A stretch of DNA of 64,000 nucleotides from Sulfuritortus calidifontis (GTDB lineage: Bacteria > Pseudomonadota > Gammaproteobacteria > Burkholderiales > Thiobacillaceae), in assembly GCF_003967275.1 (NCBI RefSeq), contig NZ_AP018721.1, forward strand, positions 2,480,001-2,544,000, written 5' to 3'. Under the pieces are notes generated by a model, which was given only the letters and a program-made list of their open reading frames with translations, made no database searches and was not told where the DNA came from. Shown here piece after piece: positions 1 to 7,150 of this stretch. The stretch's first letter is position 1. Every line of letters starts with the position of its first letter. The translations under genes and the position numbers were made by a program.

Positions 1-240
1 ACCGGGCGCCCCCTGCAGGCTCAGGCCGTTACCGATGAGCTGGACGGCGACCGCCCCATGCCGGGCGATGGCCTGCTTCTGGGCATAGCGCAAAAAATTC
101 GCCGCCTCGTCGTAAAAGCCGCGGGCGGCGAAGGTTTCGGTGCTGGTGAAGCGGGACAGCCCGACCGCGGCCAGTATCCCCAGGAGGGCGAGGACACCGA
201 CCAGTTCGATCAGGCTGTAGCCCGATTCACGACCGGTCAC
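1..240 (-). CDS. MshC-like type IV pseudopilin (partial, 3' end outside window)
   Basis: Minor pilin-like protein, cut by the window edge after 80 residues. It begins with GTG at 240; the GTGA overlap with the TGA of the upstream pilin gene fixes this start and implies translational coupling. The N-terminus is a class III signal: a short basic leader, Gly, then YSLIEL with Glu at mature position 5, followed by a hydrophobic helix (VGVLALLGILAAVGL). Position +1 is Tyr instead of the usual Phe. The following segment (FLRYAQKQAIARHGAVAVQL) is typical of GspH/MshC-type pseudopilins. Its place directly after the MshA-like gene fits mshC of MSHA operons, but the C-terminus is not visible. Confidence 0.75.
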   Translation of the reverse strand, partial: MTGRESGYSLIELVGVLALLGILAAVGLSRFTSTETFAARGFYDEAANFLRYAQKQAIARHGAVAVQLIGNGLSLQGAPG

Positions 241-686
241 AAGCAGTTGTCAGCGGAGCCGTTGTAGGTGATGGTCGGCGGGGTGCCCTCGGTATACGTA
301 ATCTGGCAATTTGCAGGATTCTGCGCGCCATTGATCTGGATGATCATTTGAGTGCCACCCGACAAAGTGGTCGTTACATCGTCGGTGGCAGCATTGATGT
401 TTGCGGCAGCGAGGATGCCACCGGAAGCCGCAGGATAACCGCTGACCATGGCCACGTTTGTATCTTCCATCGTGATATTGCCGTTAACGATGTTGCGCGC
501 CAGCGCCTGGGCATGGGCGATGTTCGAGGCAGAGCGCACCGACCCCAGAATGGCCTGGCCTTTAGCGTGTCGAGCATCGCCTTGCAAATTGGCGAAGCGC
601 GGCAGGGCCGCGGCGGCCAGGATGCCGATGATGACGATGACCATGATCAGTTCGACCAGGGTGAAACCGGATTGCTGGGTACGCAT
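237..686 (-). CDS. mshA: MSHA-type major pilin (MshA-like prepilin)
   Basis: Structural subunit of an MSHA-like type IV pilus, assembled at the inner membrane after prepilin peptidase cleavage. The 149-residue product starts MRTQQSG, with cleavage expected before FTLVEL (Glu5 present), and a hydrophobic N-terminal helix follows. The block LPRFANLQGDAR and then RSASNIAHAQALA is characteristic of MshA/MshB pilins. Cys127 and Cys148 near the C-terminus could form the pilin disulfide loop. The start at 686 is preceded by a good ribosome site (GAAGGAG). The same reading frame stays open far upstream across mshG, but that stretch is a shadow, not a fusion. MshA and MshB are hard to tell apart by eye. 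Confidence 0.85.
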   Translation of the reverse strand: MRTQQSGFTLVELIMVIVIIGILAAAALPRFANLQGDARHAKGQAILGSVRSASNIAHAQALARNIVNGNITMEDTNVAMVSGYPAASGGILAAANINAATDDVTTTLSGGTQMIIQINGAQNPANCQITYTEGTPPTITYNGSADNCL

Positions 687-756
687 GTTCTGACTCCTTC
701 CAGAAGTGGTGTTGGCTACCGCCAGGCTGCTGCAAGCAGTTGTAAGTATATCTACG

Positions 757-784
757 TAATCGGCGAAAAAACGAGAAAACTTTA
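757..784 (-). promoter_or_regulatory. Candidate sigma-28 (FliA) promoter for the pilin gene
   Basis: In the 107-bp gap between mshG and the pilin gene, the minus strand reads TAAAGTTT (784-777), 12 nt, then GCCGATTA (764-757). The enterobacterial FliA consensus is TAAAGTTT, N11, GCCGATAA, so the -35 matches 8/8 and the -10 7/8, with a spacer one base long. Transcription would start near 750 and give a leader of about 64 nt. It is a sequence match only. Confidence 0.5.
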
Positions 785-793
785 GGGGGAAGC

Positions 794-2017
794 TCAGCGC
801 CTGAGCATGGTTTTGCCCAAATCCCACAGCGGCAGGAAGACACCCAGGGCGACGATGAGCACCAGGATGCCCATGACCACGATCAGGATGGGCTCGATCT
901 GGTCGGACAGGGCCTTCACCTCGTACTCGACATCGCGTTGGTACATGTCGCCGACCTCGTTCAGAAGACGCTCGATGTCGCCGGTCTCCTCGCCCACCGC
1001 CAGCATCTGCAGCACCACCGGGGTGAAGACGCCAGCGGCGGCGGCCACCCGGGTCAGGCTCTCGCCCCGTTCGACGCCGTCGCGCATCTGCTCGATGCGG
1101 CTGGCGAGATAAACGTTGTCGACCACCCGGGCGACGCTGGTCAGGTTCTGGGTGATGGGCAGGCCGCTGGCATGGCCCACGGCCAGGCTCTTGGCGAAAC
1201 GGGCGAGCGCCGCCTTGTGCACGATCTTGCCGGCGATGGGCAATTTGAGCAGGAGGCGGCTCCAGTGATAGGCCCCGGCCGGGGTGCCGACCCAGAGCCG
1301 GAAACCGATGACGATCAGTACCAGCAGACCCAACAGCAGCGGCCACCAGTGGACCATCCAGTCGGAAGTACCGATCAGGATGCGGGTGAGCAGCGGCAAT
1401 TCGACCTTGGCCTGGGCATAGACCTTGGCGAAGGCCGGAATGACCACGACGTTGATCACCACGATGGCGGCCAGGATGGCGACGACGACGAAGGCCGGAT
1501 AGCGCAGGGCCCCCTTCACCCGCTCGCGCATGTCGATCTCGAACTCGTAGTGGTGATAGAGACGGAGGAAGACCTCCTCCAGCCGGCCGGTGGTCTCCCC
1601 CACCCGCACCATGTTGACGAAGAAATCCGGGAAGACATTGGGGTAGCGGCGCAGACTGACCGACAGCTCGCGGCCGGCCGCCAGGCCTTCCCTGATGCCG
1701 TTGAGCACATTGCGCAGGGCCGGCTTCACCGCGGAATCGGCCAGCGAGGTGAGCGCCCGCAGAATCGGCACCCCGGCCTTGAGCAGGCTGTTCATCTGAC
1801 GCACGAACAACATCAGATCGAGGTCGCTCACCCTGTCGCCGAGCAGCTTGGGCAGGCTGAGCTTGAATTCGCCCGTCGCCTTGGCCGGCCTCACCTCGAC
1901 CGGGATCAGACCTGAGCGCGCAAGCTCGTCGGCCACCGCCTCGGGGCTTGTCCCTTCCTGCCGGCCGGTCAGCAGCTCGCCCCGGCTGTTGCGCGCCTTG
2001 TAGGCGAAGGCCGGCAT
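794..2017 (-). CDS. mshG: MSHA/type IV pilus inner-membrane platform protein MshG (GspF/PilC family)
   Basis: Polytopic platform protein that couples the assembly ATPase to pilin polymerisation. The 407-residue length is normal for the GspF/PilC family. Two T2SSF repeats are visible (about residues 70-190 and 275-395). Hydrophobic segments occur near 175-200, 225-242 and 378-395. The start MPAFAYKARNSRGELLTG is the usual family N-terminus. It lies 6 bp downstream of the mshE stop, so the two are co-transcribed. The gap of about 107 bp to the pilin gene holds a separate candidate promoter. The assignment to MshG rather than PilC or GspF rests on the MSHA-like pilin next door. Confidence 0.88.
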   Translation of the reverse strand: MPAFAYKARNSRGELLTGRQEGTSPEAVADELARSGLIPVEVRPAKATGEFKLSLPKLLGDRVSDLDLMLFVRQMNSLLKAGVPILRALTSLADSAVKPALRNVLNGIREGLAAGRELSVSLRRYPNVFPDFFVNMVRVGETTGRLEEVFLRLYHHYEFEIDMRERVKGALRYPAFVVVAILAAIVVINVVVIPAFAKVYAQAKVELPLLTRILIGTSDWMVHWWPLLLGLLVLIVIGFRLWVGTPAGAYHWSRLLLKLPIAGKIVHKAALARFAKSLAVGHASGLPITQNLTSVARVVDNVYLASRIEQMRDGVERGESLTRVAAAAGVFTPVVLQMLAVGEETGDIERLLNEVGDMYQRDVEYEVKALSDQIEPILIVVMGILVLIVALGVFLPLWDLGKTMLRR

Positions 2018-2023
2018 GCCGGG

Positions 2024-3727
2024 TCAATCCTCGGACTGGTGGGCGGCGCGCATGGCCTCGGCCACGCTGGTGACCCCCTCGACCGCCAGGCGTACGGCTT
2101 CGTCGTGCAAGGTGCGGCCAGCCAGCTTGCGTTTGGCCGCCTCATAGAACAATTTGGTGTTGCCGGAATTGAGCAGGCCGGCCAGGGTGGCGTCGATCTC
2201 GAGGAGCTCGAACACGCCCTGACGGCCCTTGTAGCCGGTGAAGTTGCAATGCGGGCAGCCGCGACCGCGCTTGAACCCCTCCGCGCTCAAGCCCTTGTCC
2301 AGTTCGGGCTTGAGCCAGATCCGTTCGGTCGGCGTGAGCGGCATCACCTCGGCGCACATGGGGCAAAGCTTGCGCACCAGACGCTGGGCCATGATGCCGA
2401 TCAACGAGCTGGCCAAGAGATAAGGCGGCGCCCCCATGTCCATCAGCCGGGCGGCGGCCGAGGCGGCGTCGTTGGTATGCAGGGTGGACAGCACCAGGTG
2501 GCCGGTCAGCGCCGCGCGCAGGGCGATCAGCGCGGTCTCCTGGTCGCGCATCTCGCCGACCAGGATGACGTCCGGGTCTTGCCGCAGGAAGGCGCGCAGG
2601 GCGCGGGCGAAAGTGAGGTCGATCTTCTCGGCCACCTGCACCTGGTTGATGCCGGGCAGGCGGTATTCGACCGGGTCCTCGACGGTGAGGATCTTCACCT
2701 CGGGGCTGTTCAGCTCGGACAGGGCGCCGTAGAGCGTGGTGGTCTTGCCGCTGCCGGTCGGGCCGGTGACCAGGACCAGGCCATTGGGCCGGTGGATCAG
2801 GCGCTGGAAGCGCTCCAGGGTCTCGGCCGGAATGCCCGTGTTCTCCAAAGTCACCTCGCCGCCGCCGGCGAGCAGGCGCATCACCGCCGACTCGCCATAC
2901 TGGACGGGGATGACCGAGAGGCGCACGTCGATCTGCTTCTGCTGCACACGGACCACGAAACGGCCGTCCTGCGGCAGGCGCTTTTCCGCGATGTCCATCT
3001 CGCCCATGAGCTTCAGGCGCTGGATCAGGGCCGGGCCGATGCGGCGGTCGGCCTCGGTCGAGACATGGAGCACACCGTCGATCCGGACCCGGATCTGCAG
3101 CCGGATGTCGGTAGGCTCGATGTGGATGTCGGAGGCGCCGACCTGCAAGGCATCCTCGAAGATGCTTTGCAGCAGCCGCACGACGGGGGCATCCTCGGCC
3201 GCCCCGGTGCTGGCGAGCTGGCTGATGTCGATCGCCTCGCTGCCCAGCTCCTCGGACAGGCTGCGCGCCAACTCGCTGATCTCGTCGGTCCGGCGGTAGA
3301 CGCCGTCGATGAACTGGCCGAGCGCGCTCTCGGTCACCACCGCCAGCTCGACCGTTTTCTTGAGCACCCGGACGATCTCGTCGTAAGCGAAGATGTCGGT
3401 GGGATCGGCCATGGCCACCAGCACGCCGCTGTCGCGGTTCTCCAGCACCACGGCGCGGAAGCGGCGGGCGGTCTGCTCGGGCAGCAGGCGGACGATGTCG
3501 GGCTTGACCTGGATGCGGCGCAGATCGACGAAGGGGATGTTCATCTGGCGGGCGATCGCCATCGAGATCTGCTCCTCGCTGGCGTAACCGTTCTCGACCA
3601 GGACTCGGCCCAGTTTGCGCCCGCTCTGGCGCTGGCGGTCGAGCGCGTCGGCAAGCTGGGCCTGCGAGATCACCTTCTGCGCCACCAGCACATCACCGAG
3701 TCGGATCTTCTCCGGCCGTGCCATCAT
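2024..3727 (-). CDS. mshE: MSHA pilus assembly ATPase MshE (GspE/PilB family)
   Basis: Cytoplasmic hexameric ATPase that powers pilus extension; 567 residues, normal for GspE/PilB. An N-terminal MshEN-like domain (residues 1-150) precedes the secretion ATPase core. Walker A GPTGSGKT is at 322-329, the Walker B region DPDVILVGE at about 384-392, and the His box near TLHTND. A zinc tetracysteine is present as CPMC (455-458) and CPHC (491-494). MshEN domains of this type can bind cyclic di-GMP in studied homologues; whether this one does is not shown. It is the first visible gene of the pilus operon and is divergent from trmL. The ATG at 3727 is preceded by AAAGGGG; a second ATG follows directly. 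Confidence 0.9.
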   Translation of the reverse strand: MMARPEKIRLGDVLVAQKVISQAQLADALDRQRQSGRKLGRVLVENGYASEEQISMAIARQMNIPFVDLRRIQVKPDIVRLLPEQTARRFRAVVLENRDSGVLVAMADPTDIFAYDEIVRVLKKTVELAVVTESALGQFIDGVYRRTDEISELARSLSEELGSEAIDISQLASTGAAEDAPVVRLLQSIFEDALQVGASDIHIEPTDIRLQIRVRIDGVLHVSTEADRRIGPALIQRLKLMGEMDIAEKRLPQDGRFVVRVQQKQIDVRLSVIPVQYGESAVMRLLAGGGEVTLENTGIPAETLERFQRLIHRPNGLVLVTGPTGSGKTTTLYGALSELNSPEVKILTVEDPVEYRLPGINQVQVAEKIDLTFARALRAFLRQDPDVILVGEMRDQETALIALRAALTGHLVLSTLHTNDAASAAARLMDMGAPPYLLASSLIGIMAQRLVRKLCPMCAEVMPLTPTERIWLKPELDKGLSAEGFKRGRGCPHCNFTGYKGRQGVFELLEIDATLAGLLNSGNTKLFYEAAKRKLAGRTLHDEAVRLAVEGVTSVAEAMRAAHQSED

Positions 3728-3753
3728 TCCCCTTTCATGCCAATCTTCGTAAC

Positions 3754-3761
3754 TTATCGGC
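3754..3761 (-). promoter_or_regulatory. Perfect sigma-28 -10 box (GCCGATAA) upstream of mshE
   Basis: In the 55-bp divergent gap between mshE and trmL, the minus strand contains GCCGATAA, identical to the FliA -10 consensus. Transcription would start near 3748, about 20 nt before the mshE ATG, leaving room for the AAAGGGG ribosome site. No TAAA-type -35 is found 15-16 nt upstream (the bases there are CTTG), so the site is half convincing alone. GATAAG with TTGAGC at 15-bp spacing is an alternative, poor sigma-70 reading. Confidence 0.35.
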
Positions 3762-3782
3762 TCAGCGCCGCAAGCTCAAGCG

Positions 3783-4247
3783 ATGTTCGACATTTTGCTG
3801 TTCCAACCCGAGATTCCACCCAACACCGGCAACATCATCCGCCTGGCCGCCAACACCGGCTGCCGGCTGCACCTGATCGAACCCCTGGGCTTCGCCCTGG
3901 AAGACAAGCAGTTGCGGCGGGCAGGCCTCGACTATCACGAATACGCCGACCTGCGATTGCACAAGGACTGGGCCGCGGCGCGGGCCCATTTCGCCGGCAG
4001 GCGCCTGTTCGCCTTCAGCACCCGCGGGCAAACGCTTTACACCGAGGTCGCGTATCAGCCGGGCGACGTGCTGCTGTTCGGGCCGGAGACCCGCGGCCTG
4101 CCATCGGAGGTGTTGGCAAAGATCGCCGAAGAAAACCGCATCCGCCTGCCGATGCGGCCGGGCCAGCGCAGCCTCAACCTGTCCAACGCGGTGGCGGTGA
4201 CGGTGTTCGAGGCCTGGCGCCGGAATGGCTTTGTCGGCGGCGGTTAA
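3783..4247 (+). CDS. trmL: tRNA (cytidine/uridine-34 2'-O)-methyltransferase TrmL
   Basis: SPOUT-family methyltransferase that 2'-O-methylates the wobble base of tRNA-Leu isoacceptors using S-adenosylmethionine. At 154 residues it has the minimal single-domain TrmL/YibK length. Signature segments are the N-terminal PEIPPNTGNIIRLAANTG, the knot loop FGPETRGLP, and the C-terminal MRPGQRSLNLSNAVAV that forms the AdoMet-binding trefoil knot. It is convergent with gpsA, as in many betaproteobacteria, and divergent from mshE. No strong ribosome site is obvious. The identification is secure from these motifs. Confidence 0.95.
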   Translation: MFDILLFQPEIPPNTGNIIRLAANTGCRLHLIEPLGFALEDKQLRRAGLDYHEYADLRLHKDWAAARAHFAGRRLFAFSTRGQTLYTEVAYQPGDVLLFGPETRGLPSEVLAKIAEENRIRLPMRPGQRSLNLSNAVAVTVFEAWRRNGFVGGG

Positions 4248-4275
4248 GGCAGCGCCGCGCAGCGGCACCGCGTCC

Positions 4276-4298
4276 CCCTCTCCCCTGCGGGGAGAGGG
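4276..4298. repeat. Palindromic hairpin repeat downstream of trmL
   Basis: A perfect 10-bp inverted repeat (CCCTCTCCCC / GGGGAGAGGG) with a TGC loop, followed by GGGGTGAGGGG. It lies 29 bp after the trmL stop and could act as a bidirectional hairpin between convergent genes, although no T-run follows. Palindromes of this CCCTCTCCC type occur as dispersed intergenic repeats in many proteobacteria. A degenerate relative may lie near 58535-58570, between ybeY and phoH. Confidence 0.6.
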
Positions 4299-4380
4299 CA
4301 GGGGTGAGGGGGCAAACGCGCCGCACGATAAATACGGGCAGGGTGTCATGCCCTCTGCGGGGCGCGGGCTGCCAGGGGGG

Positions 4381-4559
4381 TAACAGGCCGTTGAAAAACG
4401 TAGCGAGGATGGCCAGATGCAAGGCGCACGGAGCGCAGCGACCGAGAAAACGAACGAAGTGAGTTTCGGCGTAGCCACATATCAAATAGATAGGCGAGGG
4501 AGCGAGCACCGCGCAACGCCGCAGATGGCCCACCGCAGTAGTTTTTCAACGGCCTGTTA
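4381..4559. mobile_element. MITE-like element with 19-bp perfect terminal inverted repeats
   Basis: A 179-bp non-coding element bounded by perfect 19-bp inverted repeats: TAACAGGCCGTTGAAAAAC at 4381-4399 and its reverse complement at 4541-4559. The interior is rich in partial inverted symmetry and has no convincing ORF. The right terminal repeat supplies the TAA stop of gpsA (4559-4557 on the minus strand). No clear target-site duplication is visible; both flanks carry a G-run in inverted orientation. Together with the hairpin repeat it fills the 309-bp gap between trmL and gpsA. Elements with GGCCGTTGAAAAAC ends are familiar from proteobacterial intergenic regions, but I cannot name the family. 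Confidence 0.7.
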
Positions 4560-5546
4560 AACCCCCTCGTCCTTTTGTTCGCGGTTGAGCAGGGCCGCCA
4601 CCGCCTCCTTCGGCGTCAGCTCGGAATCGAGCAGACGGCGCACGGCATCGGCGATGGGCATCTCGATGCTCAGCTCGCCGGCCAGGCGGCAGGCCTCGCG
4701 GGCGGTGGTCACGCCCTCGGCGATATGGCCCAGCTCGCGCAGGATGCCCTCCAGGCTCTGGCCCTGGGCCAGGCGCAGGCCGACTTGGCGGTTGCGCGAG
4801 AGGTCGCCGGTGCAGGTGAGGATGAGATCGCCCAGGCCGGACAGGCCCATGAAGGTCTCCATCCGGCCGCCCAGTTTGAGGCCGAGCCGGGTCATCTCGG
4901 CCAGGCCGCGGGTGACCAGGGCGGCGCGGGCGTTGTGGCCGAAGCCGAGGCCGTCGCTGACCCCGGCGGCGATGGCGATCACGTTCTTCAGGGCCCCGCC
5001 GATCTCGACCCCGATCACGTCGCTGCTGGAATAGAGGCGCAGGGCCGGGGCGTGCAGGTCCTGGGCCGCCCGGCGGGCGAAGGCCTCGTCGGCAGCGGCC
5101 AGGGTCAGGGCCGCCGGCTGGCCGGCCGCCACCTCCTGGGCGAAACTGGGGCCGGACAGCACGCCGGCCGGGCCGCGCCCGGCCCAGGCCTCGGCCAGCA
5201 CCGCATGCGGCAGCTTCATGCTGCCCGCCTCGAAGCCCTTGCACAGCCAGACCAGCGGCAGCCGGCAACGGAGCTCGGCCAATTGCTGGAGCAAGCCGCG
5301 AAAACCCGCGCTCGGCACGGCGGCCACGAGGTAATCGACACCGCGCACCGCCTCGGCAAGATCGCTGGCGAGGCCGAGCGCTTCGGGCAACGCGACATTC
5401 GGCAGATAGCGCTCATTGCACCGGCTCGCCCGCATCGCGGCCAGATGTTCGGGGTTGCGTGCCCAGAGCGTCACCTGGGCCGAGCCGGCCCAGCGCACCG
5501 CCAGCCCGGTGCCCCAGGCACCCGCCCCCAAGACGGCGATCTTCAC
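4557..5546 (-). CDS. gpsA: Glycerol-3-phosphate dehydrogenase [NAD(P)+]
   Basis: Reduces dihydroxyacetone phosphate to sn-glycerol 3-phosphate for phospholipid synthesis, in the cytosol. The 329 residues match the family. The Rossmann motif GAGAWGTGLA is at about 7-16, the catalytic lysine region is GGALKNVIAIAAGVSDGLG, and the substrate loop is GLGDLILTCTGDLSRNRQVG. It sits 21 bp downstream of secB in the order grxC-secB-gpsA, a standard betaproteobacterial arrangement. Oddly, its stop codon lies inside the terminal repeat of the adjacent MITE-like element, so the last residues (EQKDEGV) may have been altered by the insertion. Confidence 0.96.
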   Translation of the reverse strand: MKIAVLGAGAWGTGLAVRWAGSAQVTLWARNPEHLAAMRASRCNERYLPNVALPEALGLASDLAEAVRGVDYLVAAVPSAGFRGLLQQLAELRCRLPLVWLCKGFEAGSMKLPHAVLAEAWAGRGPAGVLSGPSFAQEVAAGQPAALTLAAADEAFARRAAQDLHAPALRLYSSSDVIGVEIGGALKNVIAIAAGVSDGLGFGHNARAALVTRGLAEMTRLGLKLGGRMETFMGLSGLGDLILTCTGDLSRNRQVGLRLAQGQSLEGILRELGHIAEGVTTAREACRLAGELSIEMPIADAVRRLLDSELTPKEAVAALLNREQKDEGV

Positions 5547-5567
5547 CGCGGCTCCGCTATCCGTCGA

Positions 5568-6029
5568 TCAGTTGACCTGCGCCGAGGCCTGGGCCTGCTT
5601 CTGCTGCAGGTAGAGGGCCTCGAAGTTGACCGGCTGCAGGTGGATGGGCGGGAAGCCGGCGCGCACGGTGGCGTCGGCCACCGCCTCGCGGGCGTAGGGG
5701 AACAGGATGTTCGGGCAGGCGATGGCCAGGGTCGGCTCCAAGGCCTCCTGCGGCACGTCCTGGATGCGGAAGATGCCGGCCTGGCGCACCTCGACCAGGA
5801 AATACACCTTGTCCTCGGCCTTGGCGGTGACGGTCACCGTCAGCCGGCACTCGTAGATGCCGGTCTCCAGGGCGTCGATCTGGGTGGCGATCTCCATGTT
5901 GATCTGGGGCGCGCCCTGCTCCAGAAAGACCTGGGGCGCGTTGGGCACCTCGATCGACAGGTCCTTGACGTAGATCTTCTCGATGCTGAAAACCGGGGCG
6001 GCGGCCTGGCCTTGTTCGTTGTCGCTCAT
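5568..6029 (-). CDS. secB: Protein-export chaperone SecB
   Basis: Cytosolic tetrameric chaperone that holds preproteins unfolded and hands them to SecA. The 153-residue length is standard. Typical SecB segments are FSIEKIYVKDLSIEVPNAP near the N-terminus, FLVEVRQAGIF in the core, CPNILFPYAREAVADATVRAGFPP, and a C-terminal tail ending LQQKQAQASAQVN. It is flanked by grxC upstream and gpsA downstream on the same strand, the usual order in beta- and gammaproteobacteria, and is likely in one transcript with both. Confidence 0.97.
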   Translation of the reverse strand: MSDNEQGQAAAPVFSIEKIYVKDLSIEVPNAPQVFLEQGAPQINMEIATQIDALETGIYECRLTVTVTAKAEDKVYFLVEVRQAGIFRIQDVPQEALEPTLAIACPNILFPYAREAVADATVRAGFPPIHLQPVNFEALYLQQKQAQASAQVN

Positions 6030-6104
6030 GATGGTCCTGGAATGAAAAGAAGCGGCCCATTATAGCCGCTTGGTCATGACAGCCCGACCGTCGGCCGGCC
6101 AGTT

Positions 6105-6362
6105 TCAGGCAGCGAGCAGGGGGTCCAGGCCGCCCTCGGCATCGAGCGCCGACAGATCGTCGAAGCCGCCGATATGGCGCTCGCCGATGAAGACCTGGGG
6201 CACCGTGCGCCGGCCGGTGATGCGCATCATCTCTTCCCGTTGCTGGGGGTCGAGATCGACCCGGATCTTCTCGATCTCGGTCACGCCCTTTTTGTTCAAA
6301 AGCTTTTCGGCCATGACGCAGTAGGGGCAGACGCCGGTGCAATACATTTTCACGTGGGGCAT
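6105..6362 (-). CDS. grxC: Glutaredoxin 3 (GrxC)
   Basis: Small dithiol glutaredoxin, 85 residues, which reduces disulfides and glutathione mixed disulfides with glutathione as electron donor. The active site CPYC is at residues 12-15, the cis-proline motif is RTVPQVFIG, and the glutathione-contact segment is GGFDDLSAL. It lies between a rhodanese gene (51 bp upstream) and secB (75 bp downstream), all on the minus strand. The family assignment is clear; the choice of GrxC over other class I glutaredoxins comes from the CPYC motif and the secB neighbour. Confidence 0.95.
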   Translation of the reverse strand: MPHVKMYCTGVCPYCVMAEKLLNKKGVTEIEKIRVDLDPQQREEMMRITGRRTVPQVFIGERHIGGFDDLSALDAEGGLDPLLAA

Positions 6363-6413
6363 AACGGTTCTCTTCTCTTCAGATGGGGAGCGCGGGACGG
6401 GCAGCGTCCCTGC

Positions 6414-6824
6414 CTACTTCCTCTCCTTGGGCAGGCCGGCCCGTTCCCAGGCCATCATGCCACCGTCGAGGTTGTGCACGTTCTGGAAGCCGGCGCGGCG
6501 CAGGGTGCCGCAGGCCATGCCAGAGCGGCTGCCGCTGCGGCAGACCGCGACCACCGGCTTGTCCTTGTACTTCTCCAGCTCGTCCAGCCGCTTGGCCAGG
6601 GCACCCAGCGGGATGTGCTTGGCCTTGGCGATGTGACCGTCGAAGAATTCGGACTGCTCGCGCACGTCGAGCACCAGGGCCTCGTCGTGGTTCATCAGCA
6701 GCACCGCCTCTTGCGGGCCGATCTGCTTGACCCCGCTGAAACGGCGGAAGCTCGGCATCACCAGCATGAAGCCGGACATCACGGCCAGCAGCACCGTCCA
6801 GATATTCTGTTGAATGAATTCCAT
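6414..6824 (-). CDS. Membrane-anchored rhodanese-like sulfurtransferase
   Basis: A 136-residue single-domain rhodanese with an N-terminal membrane anchor (residues about 8-24, IWTVLLAVMSGFMLVMPSF). The catalytic loop CRSGSRSG has its Cys at position 95, and the substrate segment LVLDVREQSEFFDGHI is present. Rhodaneses carry persulfide sulfur on this Cys. This anchored form beside grxC-secB is common in betaproteobacteria and is often annotated YibN-like. The next gene upstream encodes the YgaP-type membrane domain, so together they resemble a split version of the rhodanese-membrane protein YgaP. The donor and acceptor cannot be told from sequence. Confidence 0.88.
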   Translation of the reverse strand: MEFIQQNIWTVLLAVMSGFMLVMPSFRRFSGVKQIGPQEAVLLMNHDEALVLDVREQSEFFDGHIAKAKHIPLGALAKRLDELEKYKDKPVVAVCRSGSRSGMACGTLRRAGFQNVHNLDGGMMAWERAGLPKERK

Positions 6825-6839
6825 GACTGGCGGGCGTCC

Positions 6840-7064
6840 TCAGGAACAGCAGGAGCCGGTTTCCTTGAAGCCCAGCTTCTTGAGCAGGGCCGCCGGCGGG
6901 CATAGCCCGGTGAAGCCGGACTGGAACAGATTGAGGCCGACGAAGGCGGTCAGCCAGAGCCAGGAGACCTGGGTCAGGTCGACCTGGCCGAGGAAATGGG
7001 CCAGGGCCAGGGACAGCAGGGTCATGAAGCCGGCCATGCTGCGGATGATGCGTTCGATGGTCAT
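6840..7064 (-). CDS. YgaP-type transmembrane protein (DUF2892)
   Basis: A 74-residue inner-membrane protein matching the DUF2892/YgaP transmembrane family. It starts MTIERIIRSMAGFMTLLSLALA, has a second hydrophobic helix (SWLWLTAFVGLNLFQSGF), and carries the family motif GFTGLCPPAALLKKLGF. It ends in CCS, giving three cysteines in all. In E. coli YgaP the same membrane domain is fused to a rhodanese; here the rhodanese is the separate gene 15 bp downstream, so a shared role in sulfane-sulfur handling is a reasonable inference. The molecular function of this domain is not established. Confidence 0.85.
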   Translation of the reverse strand: MTIERIIRSMAGFMTLLSLALAHFLGQVDLTQVSWLWLTAFVGLNLFQSGFTGLCPPAALLKKLGFKETGSCCS

Positions 7065-7113
7065 CGGAACACTCCTATTAACGGGTTCAAGAACGGGATT
7101 TTACATGGGGGCG

Positions 7114-7142
7114 GCCCGGCCGGTCTGCAACCCCGGCCGGGC
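7114..7142 (-). terminator. Strong GC hairpin after the RND efflux operon
   Basis: A perfect 10-bp stem (GCCCGGCCGG / CCGGCCGGGC) with a 9-nt loop starts 9 bp after the stop codon of the RND pump on the minus strand. No U-run follows on either strand, so it is either a Rho-assisted terminator or an RNA-stabilising hairpin separating the efflux operon from the DUF2892-rhodanese-grxC-secB-gpsA run. Confidence 0.45.
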
Positions 7143-7150
7143 TGCTCGGC

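Noticed and set aside
237-2027. A 596-codon frame that would fuse a long N-terminal extension to the pilin
   Set aside because: The extension lies out of frame over mshG; the pilin has its own ribosome site and a class III signal starting at 686.
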